Assembly: GCA_020026335.1 (NCBI GenBank)
Contig: JAHHQO010000006.1
Coordinates: 62,001 to 126,000 of the forward strand
DNA length: 64,000 nt
Source of the DNA: Alistipes sp.
Lineage (GTDB): Bacteria > Bacteroidota > Bacteroidia > Bacteroidales > Rikenellaceae
Direction: 5' to 3'
A program made the position numbers and the translations under genes. Below are positions 1 through 9,325 of the stretch, piece after piece. The notes under the pieces were generated by a model, which worked only from the letters and a program-made list of their open reading frames with translations, was not told the DNA's origin and did no database searches. The stretch's first letter is position 1. Each line of letters begins with the position of its first letter.

Positions 1-1
1 C

Positions 2-2359
2 AGCCCCGAGACACAGGCACAAATCAACGCCCTGAGAGCCAACGGCACAGACTGGGGTCGTGAGATTTTCCAGGTGGCACTCAACCAGCAGTATGGTGTC
101 AATATCTCGGGTGGCGGTCAGAAAGCCACCTACTACTTCTCGGGCGGTTACTACAACGAGGAGGGTTCGACTCGCGGCACAGGCTTCGAGCGTCTGAACC
201 TCACTATGAAGACCGACTACGATTTGAGAAAGAATCTCCGCTTCGGGGCTTCGGTCTTCATCGGTCAGAACAAGAACAACTCCTATCTGTCGGACACCGA
301 TGTGTTCACCAACCCTTCGCGTTACAGCCGCACGGTGAACCCCTACCTCCACGCCATGGACGCCGAGGGCAACTACATCTATGACCCCGACATGACCTAC
401 AATCTGGGTAACGACAGCAACACCCTCGACTTCAACTTCATCGAGGAGCGTGCGCGTACCCGTCACCTGCTCAAGACCCGTTCGGTGAAGACCATCTTCG
501 ACATGGACTACACCCCCGTGAAGGGTCTGAAGCTCTACACCCAGTTCGGTTTGCAGGCCGACAACTCCGTCACCGAGAAGATGGCGCAGGAGCAGACCTA
601 CTTCACCCGCAAATACGCCATGGACTCGCGCTACAACGGCAAGATTTACCTGCCCAAGGGCGGTATCATTCAGAACTGGGACGGCGATATGTCGCAGTAC
701 AACTGGAAGTTGCAGGCCGAGTATTCGGCATCGTTCCGCCGTCACGAAATCGACCTCATGGCAGGTTTGGAGATGCGCGGCGTGAAGAGCACCACCATAC
801 ACACCAAAGGTTTCGGTTACGACCACAGGAACATGACCACCAAGCCCATCGACTTCCCCGAGGGCGCAACACAGATTAACCAGGCCAAGTTCCGCCAGTA
901 CCAGAAGGCGTTCTACGAGAACCGCTATCTGTCGTACTTCTTCACCGCATCGTACACCTTCGCCAACCGCTACACCCTCTTCGGAAGTATGCGTTACGAC
1001 GGCACCAACCTTTTCGGTGTAGACCCCAAATACAAGTTCAACCCCATGTGGTCGATTTCGGGTGCATGGAACATCAACCGCGAGAAATTCCTCGAGCGCG
1101 CACACTGGCTCAACAACCTGCGTCTGCGTCTCTCGTACGGTGTGCAGGGTAACATCGACCGTACCACCTCGCCCTACATTTTGGGTACGTGGAACAACGC
1201 CGCCATCGGCGGACTCACAGAGGACCGTATCGATGTGTCGTCACCCCCCAACCAGAATCTGAGATGGGAGACCACCTACTCGTGGAACACCGCCCTCGAC
1301 TTCGCGGTGTTGGACAACCGTCTGAGCTTCACGCTAGAGTTCTATGGTCGCCGCTCGAAGGATTTGATTACCGTCAGAACCATACCCTCGGAGAACGGAT
1401 TTACCTCGACGTCGAGCAACTTCGGTGAAATCACCAGTCAGGGTGTGGAGTTCACGCTCAACACCGTGAACATCAAGACCGACAACTTCCGTTGGGAGAC
1501 CCAGTTCAACCTGGCACACAACACCGATGAGGTGAAGAAGATACGTATCGACGACAACAGCTGGACCCCCTCGTTGCAGGGTTACTCCTCGGCGGCGGTC
1601 TTCGCCTACCCCGTGGCAGGTCTCGACGAGCACGGTATCCCCATGTTCTGGAAGGACGGCAACAAGGTATCGTTGCAAGAGTTTGTCGGCTTCCGTGTCA
1701 ATGAGACCACCGACATCTTCGGTTCTACATCCAAGGAGCCGGTGATGAACCAGTCGCAGAAGGACGTGAGAGAGAACCTCCGCTACATCGGTTCGCTGAA
1801 CCCCGATGTGACGGGCGGTTTCAACAACCGATTCACGTTCCACAACTTCGACCTCAGCATCTCGTGCAACTTCGTGCTGGGACAGCTCACACGCATCGCT
1901 CCCTTCTACTCCCCCACACAGACCAACCCCGGCGAGAACTACTCGACGATGATGAGTCAAGTGTGGTCGCCCACCAACACCAAGGGTATCTACCCCGCAC
2001 TGTTGGGTAACCGCCAGCCCTCGGGCGAGCATTGGGGCGATTGGGAGTCGCAGCCCGACCCCGTGCGTGCCGCCCATTGGATTATGGACAGCTACCCCAA
2101 CAATATGTTCGATGATTTGAGCATCTGGTACAAGAAAATCAACTACTTCAGAGTCAACAGCATCCGTCTGGGGTACTCGTTCCCCAAGAAAATCACGCAG
2201 AAGCTCCGTCTCCACGGACTCCGCGTGCATTTCGAGGCTCGCAACCCCTTTGTGATAGCATCGAACTACGATGGATTCTTCGACCCCGAAACCTACGGCA
2301 ACATCTACGCACAGCCCGTGTCGCGTACCTACTCCGTCGGTGTAAACATCTCATTCTAA
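2..2359 (+). CDS. SusC/RagA-type TonB-dependent outer-membrane transporter (5' end outside window)
   Basis: The frame is open from base 2, so only the C-terminal 785 residues are present; the signal peptide, carboxypeptidase-like domain, TonB box and plug start upstream. Residues in the first codons (NGTDW...IFQ followed by NISGGG) match the end of the SusC plug. The rest is a 22-strand-type barrel rich in aromatic/Asn turns, and it ends YSVGVNISF, a typical SusC C-terminus with terminal Phe. SusC proteins import oligosaccharides or peptides across the outer membrane, with the lid lipoprotein SusD. The susD gene follows after 13 bases. The substrate cannot be told from the sequence, and no glycoside hydrolase gene is visible next to it. 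Confidence 0.95.
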   Translation, partial: SPETQAQINALRANGTDWGREIFQVALNQQYGVNISGGGQKATYYFSGGYYNEEGSTRGTGFERLNLTMKTDYDLRKNLRFGASVFIGQNKNNSYLSDTDVFTNPSRYSRTVNPYLHAMDAEGNYIYDPDMTYNLGNDSNTLDFNFIEERARTRHLLKTRSVKTIFDMDYTPVKGLKLYTQFGLQADNSVTEKMAQEQTYFTRKYAMDSRYNGKIYLPKGGIIQNWDGDMSQYNWKLQAEYSASFRRHEIDLMAGLEMRGVKSTTIHTKGFGYDHRNMTTKPIDFPEGATQINQAKFRQYQKAFYENRYLSYFFTASYTFANRYTLFGSMRYDGTNLFGVDPKYKFNPMWSISGAWNINREKFLERAHWLNNLRLRLSYGVQGNIDRTTSPYILGTWNNAAIGGLTEDRIDVSSPPNQNLRWETTYSWNTALDFAVLDNRLSFTLEFYGRRSKDLITVRTIPSENGFTSTSSNFGEITSQGVEFTLNTVNIKTDNFRWETQFNLAHNTDEVKKIRIDDNSWTPSLQGYSSAAVFAYPVAGLDEHGIPMFWKDGNKVSLQEFVGFRVNETTDIFGSTSKEPVMNQSQKDVRENLRYIGSLNPDVTGGFNNRFTFHNFDLSISCNFVLGQLTRIAPFYSPTQTNPGENYSTMMSQVWSPTNTKGIYPALLGNRQPSGEHWGDWESQPDPVRAAHWIMDSYPNNMFDDLSIWYKKINYFRVNSIRLGYSFPKKITQKLRLHGLRVHFEARNPFVIASNYDGFFDPETYGNIYAQPVSRTYSVGVNISF

Positions 2360-2372
2360 AACACAGAACGAC

Positions 2373-3740
2373 ATGAAAAAAATCATAGCTGCCGCCCTGC
2401 TTGCATTGGGTCTTGGCACCACATCGTGCGACTACCTCGAGCTGGAGCCCGTGGGACAGGTTATCCCCCACACCACTTACGAGTACCGTTCGCTGCTCAC
2501 CGAGGGTTATTTCCGCTTCCCCTACACCGAGTCTCGCTCGCTCATCGGACTGCTGACCGACGAGTTGGACTCGTTCGAGAAGTCGGGCTTCCTCGTTCCC
2601 ACGGAGGCCATCGCCCTCAACTACAACTTCTCGTGGGACTACGGCATCAATATGCGCGAGCTGCCCTACGAGCAGTTCTACCGCGCCATCTTCATCGCCA
2701 ATGCCGTCATTGACGGAGTGATGACCGCCGACAACGATCACAGCGAAAAGAGAGAACAAATTCTGGCGGAGGCCTACGCTCTGAGAGCCTACTCCCACTT
2801 CTCGCTGGTGAACATTTACAGCGTTCACTACAACGCCCAAAGTGCGGCTTCCGACCGCGCCATACCTCTCTACGACCACATCGACATCGAGCAGGAGTTC
2901 CACCTCTCGACCGTGGAGAAAATCTACTCATCGATTTTCGAGGACATCGCCAAGGCCGAGGAGAACATGGTGGTGGAGAAGCAGGAGAACACCGACCTCA
3001 ACTACCGTTTCTCGAAAGATGCGGTGACAGCCTTCAAGTCGCGTGCCCTGCTCTACACCGGCGAGTGGGAGAAAGCTCTCACGGCTGCCGAGCAACTCAT
3101 CGGCAAGTACAAGCTCTCCGACATGAACACCCTCAAGGAGAAAGATCCCCTGCCCTGGCAGGCGGAATCGTCGGAGGCCATCATGGCATGGGAGCGTCCG
3201 TTCGGAGCGTTGGACGGCGATTTGATTAACGCCAGCGCCCTCTCGAAAAAAATGCTCGACCTGCTGCCCGAAGGCAGGGACAACCGTCGCAAATACATCG
3301 GTCACGGCACCGATTACAACAGTTTCTCACCCACGACCTACAACATCGTGGTGAGAAGCACCAAGGACCGTAGCACGTTCCGCGTCTCGGAGATGTATCT
3401 CACGGCGGCGGAGTCGGCAGCACGGCTCAACAACACCGACAAGGCAAGGAAGTATCTGCTCGACTTGCAGGCCACACGCTTCACCCCCTCGGCAATGGAA
3501 GCACAGCGCACCGCCGTGGAGAAGATGAATGCGGAAGCCCTCTTGCAGGAGATTATGGCAGAACGCGCCCGCGAGTTCCTCATGGAGGGACACCGCTGGT
3601 TTGACCTCCGCCGCACGACACGACCCGAAATCGTCAAGACGCTCAACGGTAACACCGTGCGTCTGAATGCCGGAGATGCGCGTTACACGCTCCCCTTCCC
3701 CCAGTCGGCCATCGAAGCCAATCCCAACCTCAACCGGTAA
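2373..3740 (+). CDS. SusD/RagB-family nutrient-binding outer-membrane lipoprotein
   Basis: 455 residues. The N-terminus is a lipoprotein signal with the lipidated Cys at residue 19 (GTTSC), so the protein should be anchored on the outer membrane and exported to the surface. The middle (residues about 60-260) has SusD-type helical TPR segments (AEAYALRAYSHF). The C-terminus contains the family hallmarks ERAREFLMEGHRWFDLRR and LPFPQSAIEANPNL. It binds substrate and closes over the SusC channel encoded immediately upstream, with which it forms one operon ending at a strong terminator. It is a little shorter than many SusD proteins (500-550). The ligand is unknown. Confidence 0.95.
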   Translation: MKKIIAAALLALGLGTTSCDYLELEPVGQVIPHTTYEYRSLLTEGYFRFPYTESRSLIGLLTDELDSFEKSGFLVPTEAIALNYNFSWDYGINMRELPYEQFYRAIFIANAVIDGVMTADNDHSEKREQILAEAYALRAYSHFSLVNIYSVHYNAQSAASDRAIPLYDHIDIEQEFHLSTVEKIYSSIFEDIAKAEENMVVEKQENTDLNYRFSKDAVTAFKSRALLYTGEWEKALTAAEQLIGKYKLSDMNTLKEKDPLPWQAESSEAIMAWERPFGALDGDLINASALSKKMLDLLPEGRDNRRKYIGHGTDYNSFSPTTYNIVVRSTKDRSTFRVSEMYLTAAESAARLNNTDKARKYLLDLQATRFTPSAMEAQRTAVEKMNAEALLQEIMAERAREFLMEGHRWFDLRRTTRPEIVKTLNGNTVRLNAGDARYTLPFPQSAIEANPNLNR

Positions 3741-3772
3741 CAGGATTGGAGGTTTAAAGTAAGTTTTCTATC

Positions 3773-3810
3773 AAAAAGAGTATGATTTTTGAATCGTACT
3801 CTTTTTTTTT
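3773..3810 (+). terminator. Rho-independent terminator after susD
   Basis: A 14-bp stem (AAAAGAGTATGATT with its complement, one G-T wobble) and a 4-base loop run into a tract of Ts. It closes the susCD operon. Confidence 0.85.
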
Positions 3811-3838
3811 AGTAATTTAGCCTAAAATTTTCGGGAAG

Positions 3839-4582
3839 ATGAGAGCCATCATTGTAGAGGACGAACCGTTATCGGTCGAAGAATTGATTGTGTCGCTGCG
3901 CGAAGTAGCCCCCGACATAGAGGTTGTAGCCACAGCCGGCACCATAGCCGAAGCCGAGAGGGTCATCGAATCGACGCCCCACGACCTGCTGTTCATGGAC
4001 ATCCGTCTGGGTGACGGCAAGAGCTTCGACATCTTCAACCGCACCAAGGTCTCGGCTCCCGTCATCTTCATCACCGCCTACGACAACTACGCCCTCAAGG
4101 CCTTCGAAAATCAGGGCATCGACTACCTGCTCAAACCCTTCGGTGAGGAGGATTTGCGGCGCGCCATCTCCAAGCTCGGACTGCTGACCGGAGTGGCACA
4201 ACCCTCCGCTTCCACACCGACACCCTCGCGCCCCTCCTATCAGGAGCGATTTTTGGTGCACATGGGCGCACGTATGCGTTCGGTGACGGTGTGCGAAGTG
4301 GCTTACTTCCTCTCCGAGGGCAAGTACCTCCACCTCATCACCCACGACAACAAGGACTACATTGTCGACAAGTCGTTGAGCGAGATGAGCGAGAAGCTCT
4401 CGCCCGACACCTTCTTCCGCATCAACCGCCGACTGATTATTAGTTTCGAATCCATACAGGAGATGATACGTTATTCGGGCAGCCGCATCAAGGTCATACT
4501 CCACCCCTCGCTGCCCGACGGCGAGGAGGCATTGGTGAGTGCCGACCGCGTGGGCGACTTCCGCAAATGGCTCAACAGATAG
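3839..4582 (+). CDS. LytTR-family response regulator, orphan
   Basis: 247 residues. Residues 1-120 form a CheY-like receiver: acidic pair E7-D8, phospho-acceptor D54 (LLFMDIRLGDG), T79 and K99 (YLLKPF). A linker rich in Ser, Thr and Pro (about 119-135) leads to a LytTR DNA-binding domain (about 140-247; FLVHMGARMRSV, FLSEGKYLHLI, FFRINRRLIIS). Such regulators bind paired direct repeats upstream of targets and are usually partnered with a LytS/YehU-type membrane histidine kinase. None is encoded next to this gene: susD lies upstream behind a terminator and ssb is convergent. Start chosen at the ATG that begins the conserved receiver strand (MRAIIVEDE). Confidence 0.93.
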   Translation: MRAIIVEDEPLSVEELIVSLREVAPDIEVVATAGTIAEAERVIESTPHDLLFMDIRLGDGKSFDIFNRTKVSAPVIFITAYDNYALKAFENQGIDYLLKPFGEEDLRRAISKLGLLTGVAQPSASTPTPSRPSYQERFLVHMGARMRSVTVCEVAYFLSEGKYLHLITHDNKDYIVDKSLSEMSEKLSPDTFFRINRRLIISFESIQEMIRYSGSRIKVILHPSLPDGEEALVSADRVGDFRKWLNR

Positions 4583-4620
4583 CCTCTCCCCAAGAGGATT
4601 TCATCAGTTGGTATCAACAA

Positions 4621-4656
4621 AAAAGTTCCATTCCCCGTGTGGAGAATGGAACTTTT
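4621..4656. terminator. Bidirectional terminator between the response regulator and ssb
   Basis: A perfect stem AAAAGTTCCATTC / GAATGGAACTTTT gives a T-tract on both strands, so it can stop transcription of both convergent genes. Confidence 0.88.
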
Positions 4657-4676
4657 GTAATTTGTAGGCCGACCGA

Positions 4677-5252
4677 TTAGAACGGCAAATCGTCGGGGTC
4701 GTCCATCGGCTGGGCAGGTGCGGGTGCAGGTGCAGGCTGGCTCTGTGCGGGAACTGATGCCGCGCCACCGTAACCGGGAGTCGAAGTCTGACCGCCGTAG
4801 CCGGGTGTTTGGGTCTGACCACCGTAACCGCCCGCAGGCTGACCGCCGTACTGCTGGCCACCCATCGACTGACCTCCGCCATACTGCTGGTTGCCCGCAT
4901 AACCACCGTTGTCGGGATTGTCGGAACGACGCCCCAGGAGGTTCATCGAATCCGCCAAAATTTCGGTCGAGTAACGCTTGTTGTTGTCCTTGTCCATCCA
5001 TTCGCGGGTGCGGATACGACCCTCGATATAGATTTGACTGCCCTTGTGTACGTAGCGGTCCACCACATCGGCCAAGCCTCTCCACAAGGTCACCGTGTGC
5101 CACTCGGTGTGCTCACGGGTCTGGTTGGTCTGACGGTCGAACATTCGCTCGGTGGTGGCCAGACGCAAACGCGCCACCTTCACACCGTTCTCCAATGTTC
5201 TCACCTCGGGGTCAACACCCACGTTACCAATCAATATTACTTTATTTACCAT
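4677..5252 (-). CDS. ssb: Single-stranded DNA-binding protein
   Basis: 191 residues. Residues 1-110 form the OB fold (MVNKVILIGNVGVDPEVR, EWHTVTLWRGLADV, YIEGRIRTREW). Then comes a low-complexity Gly/Gln/Tyr linker of GYGGQ-like repeats, and the acidic tip DDPDDLPF that docks partner proteins such as exonuclease I and RecO. It coats single-stranded DNA in replication and repair. It is the last gene of a minus-strand run lpxK-pnp-ssb, starting only 4 bases after the pnp stop. The repetitive linker is longer than in E. coli SSB, but this is common in Bacteroidetes. Confidence 0.97.
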   Translation of the reverse strand: MVNKVILIGNVGVDPEVRTLENGVKVARLRLATTERMFDRQTNQTREHTEWHTVTLWRGLADVVDRYVHKGSQIYIEGRIRTREWMDKDNNKRYSTEILADSMNLLGRRSDNPDNGGYAGNQQYGGGQSMGGQQYGGQPAGGYGGQTQTPGYGGQTSTPGYGGAASVPAQSQPAPAPAPAQPMDDPDDLPF

Positions 5253-5256
5253 AGCG

Positions 5257-6075
5257 TTAAAGTTCTTTAATCATACGTTTGAAAAGCAGCTCCATCTTCT
5301 CGCCTGCCTTCTTGCCCTGACGCTGTACGTCCTCGTGGTCGCCCACCTCGTCGGAGAGTCCGCAGTTGGTGATGACCGACACACCGAACACGGGGATGGA
5401 CATGTGGCGAGCCACAATCACCTCGGGAACGGTGGACATACCTGCCGCGTCACCGCCGATGGCCTTGAAGTAGCGATACTCCGCCTGTGTCTCGAATGAG
5501 GGACCCGTGCCGCCGACATAGACGCCATACTGTAACTTGATGTTCTCCTCCTCGGCAATGGCTGCCGCCTTCTGACGCAGGGTCTTGTCGTAGCAGTTGT
5601 GCATATCGGGGAAGCGGGGGCCCAGCTCCTCCATGTTGGGGCCAATCAGGGGGTTGGGCATGAGGTTGATGTGGTCGGTGATAATCATCAAATCACCCAC
5701 CGTGAATGAGGTGTTGATACCGCCCGAAGCGTTCGACACGAAGAGGTACTGAATACCCAGCTGGTGCATCACCCTCACGGGGAAGGTCACCTGCTGCATA
5801 TTGTAACCCTCGTAGTAGTGGAAACGGCCCTGCATGGCCACCACGCGGCGACCCTCAACCAGACCGAAAATCATGCGCCCCTTGTGTCCCTGTACCGTCG
5901 ATACGGGAAAGCCGGGAATTGATTTGTACTCCAAGATATATTTGGCATCGATTTTATCGCCGAATTCGCCCAGACCCGTACCCAGAATAATACCTATTTC
6001 GGGGCGGAAGTCCTGGGTCTGCTCCTTAATCCATTGTGCAGTCTTCTTAATTTCTTCCAGTAACATCTTCTTCAA
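5257..6075 (-). CDS. Purine nucleoside phosphorylase I
   Basis: 272 residues, trimeric PNP/MTAP family. It converts purine (deoxy)nucleosides plus phosphate to base plus ribose-1-phosphate in the cytosol. Visible signatures are the phosphate-binding GTGLGEF (32-38), GHKGRM (63-68), the SNASGGIN block (114-121), GPSFET (191-196), GMSTVPE (212-218) and the base-contacting VITNCGL (235-240). The 5' end overlaps the 3' end of lpxK by 29 bases; starting instead at Met4 would reduce this to 20, so translational coupling is likely either way. Same operon as lpxK and ssb. Confidence 0.96.
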   Translation of the reverse strand: MKKMLLEEIKKTAQWIKEQTQDFRPEIGIILGTGLGEFGDKIDAKYILEYKSIPGFPVSTVQGHKGRMIFGLVEGRRVVAMQGRFHYYEGYNMQQVTFPVRVMHQLGIQYLFVSNASGGINTSFTVGDLMIITDHINLMPNPLIGPNMEELGPRFPDMHNCYDKTLRQKAAAIAEEENIKLQYGVYVGGTGPSFETQAEYRYFKAIGGDAAGMSTVPEVIVARHMSIPVFGVSVITNCGLSDEVGDHEDVQRQGKKAGEKMELLFKRMIKEL

Positions 6076-7093
6076 GTTTTTGCAGGTAATCCGTTGCCGA
6101 ATCCCCTATGAATGAAATATTTATGGGCAAATAGTACAAGCTGCGCCTTACCTCGGGGGGTACTTTGGCGCTGTTGGTCATCTTCACGGCATCTTTCTCC
6201 GTGGTGACAATCACCGCACCGGGGTGCTTCTTGAGCATATTCACCAAATTACGCATATCCTTCACACGATAGACATGGTGGTCGTCGAGATTGAGTTCCT
6301 CCGCCACGTGGAAGCTCGCCTTCAGAGTCGAGACAAAGGGACGGTGGTTGCCGATACCCGACAGAGCGATGATTTCGGCACCCGGAGTCACCAGCGGCGC
6401 AACGGCCTCATCGGGATACAGGGGGCGGGGAGCAAAGCTCTCGAAACGGGTGAAGAAGACTCTCTGATAGGCGAACTGCAACAGCACCTTGCGCAAGATG
6501 CGGCGGTCGATGGGAGTCATCTTCTCGGGACATTTGGTCACCACGAAATAGTGTGCCCTTCGCAGCTGCTCGGGCAGGTCGCGTAACGAGCCCATGGGCA
6601 GCATGCTGTCGTGCTGCACGGGGCGTGTGGCGTCAATCATCACCACATTGACTTTCGGTTCCACATAGCGGTGCTGGAAGCCGTCGTCCATGATGATGAG
6701 ATCTACATCGGGGTGTCGGCGGCGGATTTCGCGAATGCCATCGGCGCGTTTCTCACACACCGCCACCACCGTTTGCGGAAATTTGAGTTTTATTTGCAGA
6801 GGTTCGTCACCCACATCGCGGTAGTGTGATGTGGTGGTCACCTCACGGTATCCCTTTGTGCGACGACCATAGCCGCGCGAGAGGAGTGCCACCGTGTGTC
6901 GTTGCGACATGTAGCTGATAATCATCTCTGCCATGGGCGTCTTTCCCGTTCCTCCGACCGTGATGTTACCGATACAGATGATGGGGATGTCGAATTTTTC
7001 ACTCTTCAGTATTCCCCAGTCGAAGAGGCGGTGACGAAAAGTCACAGCCATTTTATAGATAAAAGCCGCCGGAGCCAAGAGACATTTCAACAT
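6047..7093 (-). CDS. lpxK: Tetraacyldisaccharide 4'-kinase
   Basis: 348 residues. Phosphorylates the 4' position of the lipid A disaccharide on the inner face of the inner membrane. The N-terminus has a hydrophobic helix for membrane contact. The Walker A motif is GGTGKT (47-52) within GNITVGGTGKTP, a LpxK signature, and the Walker B-like DDGFQHR is at 137-143. Length fits the family (about 330-380). First gene of the minus-strand unit, reading away from the M23 peptidase gene. A TTTG-20 bp-TAACTTTG promoter lies upstream on the minus strand at 7131-7162. Confidence 0.96.
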   Translation of the reverse strand: MLKCLLAPAAFIYKMAVTFRHRLFDWGILKSEKFDIPIICIGNITVGGTGKTPMAEMIISYMSQRHTVALLSRGYGRRTKGYREVTTTSHYRDVGDEPLQIKLKFPQTVVAVCEKRADGIREIRRRHPDVDLIIMDDGFQHRYVEPKVNVVMIDATRPVQHDSMLPMGSLRDLPEQLRRAHYFVVTKCPEKMTPIDRRILRKVLLQFAYQRVFFTRFESFAPRPLYPDEAVAPLVTPGAEIIALSGIGNHRPFVSTLKASFHVAEELNLDDHHVYRVKDMRNLVNMLKKHPGAVIVTTEKDAVKMTNSAKVPPEVRRSLYYLPINISFIGDSATDYLQKLEEDVTGRN

Positions 7094-7130
7094 TTTGCTA
7101 TATTTTAATTACAAATATAATATAGTTTTT

Positions 7131-7162
7131 CAAAGTTAGTAATATTTTACGGTTTAACCAAA
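7131..7162 (-). promoter_or_regulatory. Bacteroidetes-type promoter for lpxK
   Basis: On the minus strand TAACTTTG (7138-7131) lies 20 bases downstream of TTTG (7162-7159), matching the Bacteroidetes consensus. A second possible -7 (TATATTTG, 7119-7112) lies closer to the gene. Confidence 0.65.
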
Positions 7163-7221
7163 CAATTGTTCTCAAATCTATTTTTACAATAATTTTCAAA
7201 ATATAAAACCAACGAAATTTA

Positions 7222-7253
7222 TTGAGTATAAATGATTTTTTTTGTTACCTTTG
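7222..7253 (+). promoter_or_regulatory. Bacteroidetes-type promoter for the M23 peptidase operon
   Basis: TTG (7222-7224), 21 bases, then TACCTTTG (7246-7253). The gene starts 18 bases after the -7 element. Confidence 0.72.
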
Positions 7254-7271
7254 TGAGGAACATTGACAACT

Positions 7272-8579
7272 ATGAAAAATCTTAAACCCCTATTGTTAAT
7301 TGCTTTGGCACTCACAGTCGGAGCATGCAACACTTCCCAAAAACAAAATACGGAAACCACAGCTCAGGAGCAGGAAGCCCCCAAGAATCTGCTCTACGGA
7401 ATAGATGCCGACCTCTATGACGTCGACCGCGGAGAGGTGCTGGAGCGTCAGACGATGGGTCAGATACTCGACGAGTACGGCGTATCGGCCCGCGTGGTGG
7501 ATTTGCTCGACAAATCGTCGAAGGAGACCTTCTCGCTGCGCAACATCCGCCCGGGACATCGCTACACGGCATTCCTCAAATCCGACACGCTGGGCAACCG
7601 CACCCTCAAATACCTCGCCTACGAAGAGAATCTGACCGACTATGTCACCTTCGGATTTCACGGTGGCGACTCGGTCTCGATACACAAGGACACCAAGGAG
7701 GTGACCTTCAAGCGTGTGAAGAAGAGCGCCGTCATCGAGTCCTCGCTCTGGGGTGCCATCATGGAGCAGGATTTGCCCTATGCGCTGGCTGCCGAGATGG
7801 AGGACATCTACCAGTGGACGGTTGATTTCTTCGGCATACAGAAGGGTGACAACTTCACGGTCATCTACGACGAGAAATTCATCGAGGACACCATTCCCGC
7901 CGGCATCGGTCGTGTGTGGGGAGCCAAGTTCCAACAGGGCGACAAGGAGTATTACGCCATTCCTTTCCGCCAGAACGACAAAATCCAGTATTGGGAGAAG
8001 GACGGCGGCAGCCTGCGCAAGCAGATGTTGAAAGCCCCGTTGAAATATACACGCATCAGTTCGCGCTTCACCTACCGACGCCGTCACCCCGTCTACAAGG
8101 TCTATCGACCCCACACGGGTGTGGACTACGCCGCTCCGATGGGTACTCCCGTCCACTCGGTGGCAGACGGTGTGGTCATTGCCAAGGGCTGGGCAGGCGG
8201 TGGTGGTAACACCGTCAAAATCAAGCACCCCGGCAAGCTGATGACCGGCTACCTCCACCTGAGCCGCTATGCCAAGGGTATCGCCAAGGGCACACGCGTA
8301 TCACAGGGTCAGCTCATCGGTTATGTGGGTTCGACAGGAGCTTCGACAGGTCCGCACCTCGACTTCCGCATCTGGAAGAACGGCAAGCCCGTCGATCCGC
8401 TGAAGATGACTTCCGACCCGGCAGAGCCTATCAGCAAGGCCAACCGTCAGGCGTTCGAATATGTCCGCAACAGCATCGTGGCAGAGCTCAACGGCGAGAT
8501 TGCCGACTCGTTGCGCATCACACAGCTCGACTCTGTGGTCATGATAGATTTCACCAAGAAGGGTAATTCCGACAAGTAA
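7272..8579 (+). CDS. M23-family peptidoglycan endopeptidase, lipoprotein
   Basis: 435 residues from the ATG at 7272; a TTG three codons earlier is possible, but the ATG gives a clean lipoprotein signal with Cys19 (VGAC). The N-terminal half is an OapA/CsgI-like extended region. The C-terminal LysM-less M23 domain has HTGVD (H281, D285), YLHLS (H329) and STGPHLDFR (H362, D364). In classic M23 enzymes the last motif is HxH and its second His ligates zinc. Here it is HLD, so the zinc site is altered but not obviously dead. It should cleave peptide cross-links from the periplasm. ispD follows with a one-base stop/start overlap. Confidence 0.9.
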   Translation: MKNLKPLLLIALALTVGACNTSQKQNTETTAQEQEAPKNLLYGIDADLYDVDRGEVLERQTMGQILDEYGVSARVVDLLDKSSKETFSLRNIRPGHRYTAFLKSDTLGNRTLKYLAYEENLTDYVTFGFHGGDSVSIHKDTKEVTFKRVKKSAVIESSLWGAIMEQDLPYALAAEMEDIYQWTVDFFGIQKGDNFTVIYDEKFIEDTIPAGIGRVWGAKFQQGDKEYYAIPFRQNDKIQYWEKDGGSLRKQMLKAPLKYTRISSRFTYRRRHPVYKVYRPHTGVDYAAPMGTPVHSVADGVVIAKGWAGGGGNTVKIKHPGKLMTGYLHLSRYAKGIAKGTRVSQGQLIGYVGSTGASTGPHLDFRIWKNGKPVDPLKMTSDPAEPISKANRQAFEYVRNSIVAELNGEIADSLRITQLDSVVMIDFTKKGNSDK

Positions 8580-9280
8580 TGAAAACAGGTGTCGTTATTG
8601 TAGCCGGAGGCAAGGGTCTCCGCATGGGAGGTGCTATCCCCAAGCAATTCCGTTTTCTGGGAGAGAAACCCGTGCTGGCACACACCATCGAGGCTTTCCG
8701 CAAGGCACTGCCCGAAGCACAGATTATCGTGGTGCTGCCCGAGGACCACATTCCCTTTTGGAAGGACATGTGCGCACGTCTCAACATCGCCCGTCACCGC
8801 GTGGTGATGGGTGGCAGCGAACGCTTCAACTCCGTGAAGAACGGTATCGACTCTCTGGAGTGGGACACCGACCTCATCGCCGTACATGACGGTGTAAGAC
8901 CGCTGGCAAGTGCGGAGATGATTCACCGCGTGGCAGATGCCGCCATACTGCACGGAGCAGCCATTCCCGTGGTGGCTGCCGTAGACTCCTACCGCACGGT
9001 GGAGGGCAACACCTCGCACATCACCGACCGCTCGGCGTTGCGCATCGTGCAGACGCCCCAAATTTTCCGCGGCGACATTCTCCGTGCGGCATACAAGGCG
9101 GAGTTCACCCCCACGTTCACCGACGATGCTTCGGTGATCGAGCAGGCAGGTTATCCGATTTATCTGGCCGAGGGTGAGCGCAGCAATATCAAGCTCACCA
9201 CACCCGATGATTTTGTCATCGCGCAGGCTCTGCTCGAGGCTCGCGATACCGCATCGGACGAGGAGGAAGAAAATTTTTAA
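8579..9280 (+). CDS. ispD: 2-C-methyl-D-erythritol 4-phosphate cytidylyltransferase
   Basis: 233 residues. Third step of the MEP isoprenoid pathway: MEP + CTP gives CDP-ME. The N-terminal nucleotide-binding loop VAGGKGLRMGGAIPKQF (8-24) is the IspD signature. VHDGVRPL and DDASVIEQAG are the other conserved blocks. The start ATG overlaps the stop of the M23 gene by one base (TAATG), implying translational coupling. The acidic C-terminal tail (DEEEENF) is not conserved. Confidence 0.95.
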   Translation: MKTGVVIVAGGKGLRMGGAIPKQFRFLGEKPVLAHTIEAFRKALPEAQIIVVLPEDHIPFWKDMCARLNIARHRVVMGGSERFNSVKNGIDSLEWDTDLIAVHDGVRPLASAEMIHRVADAAILHGAAIPVVAAVDSYRTVEGNTSHITDRSALRIVQTPQIFRGDILRAAYKAEFTPTFTDDASVIEQAGYPIYLAEGERSNIKLTTPDDFVIAQALLEARDTASDEEEENF

Positions 9281-9325
9281 CATCCGCCACAATAAACCGA
9301 CCGCGGCGTACGTTACTTGAAAACG

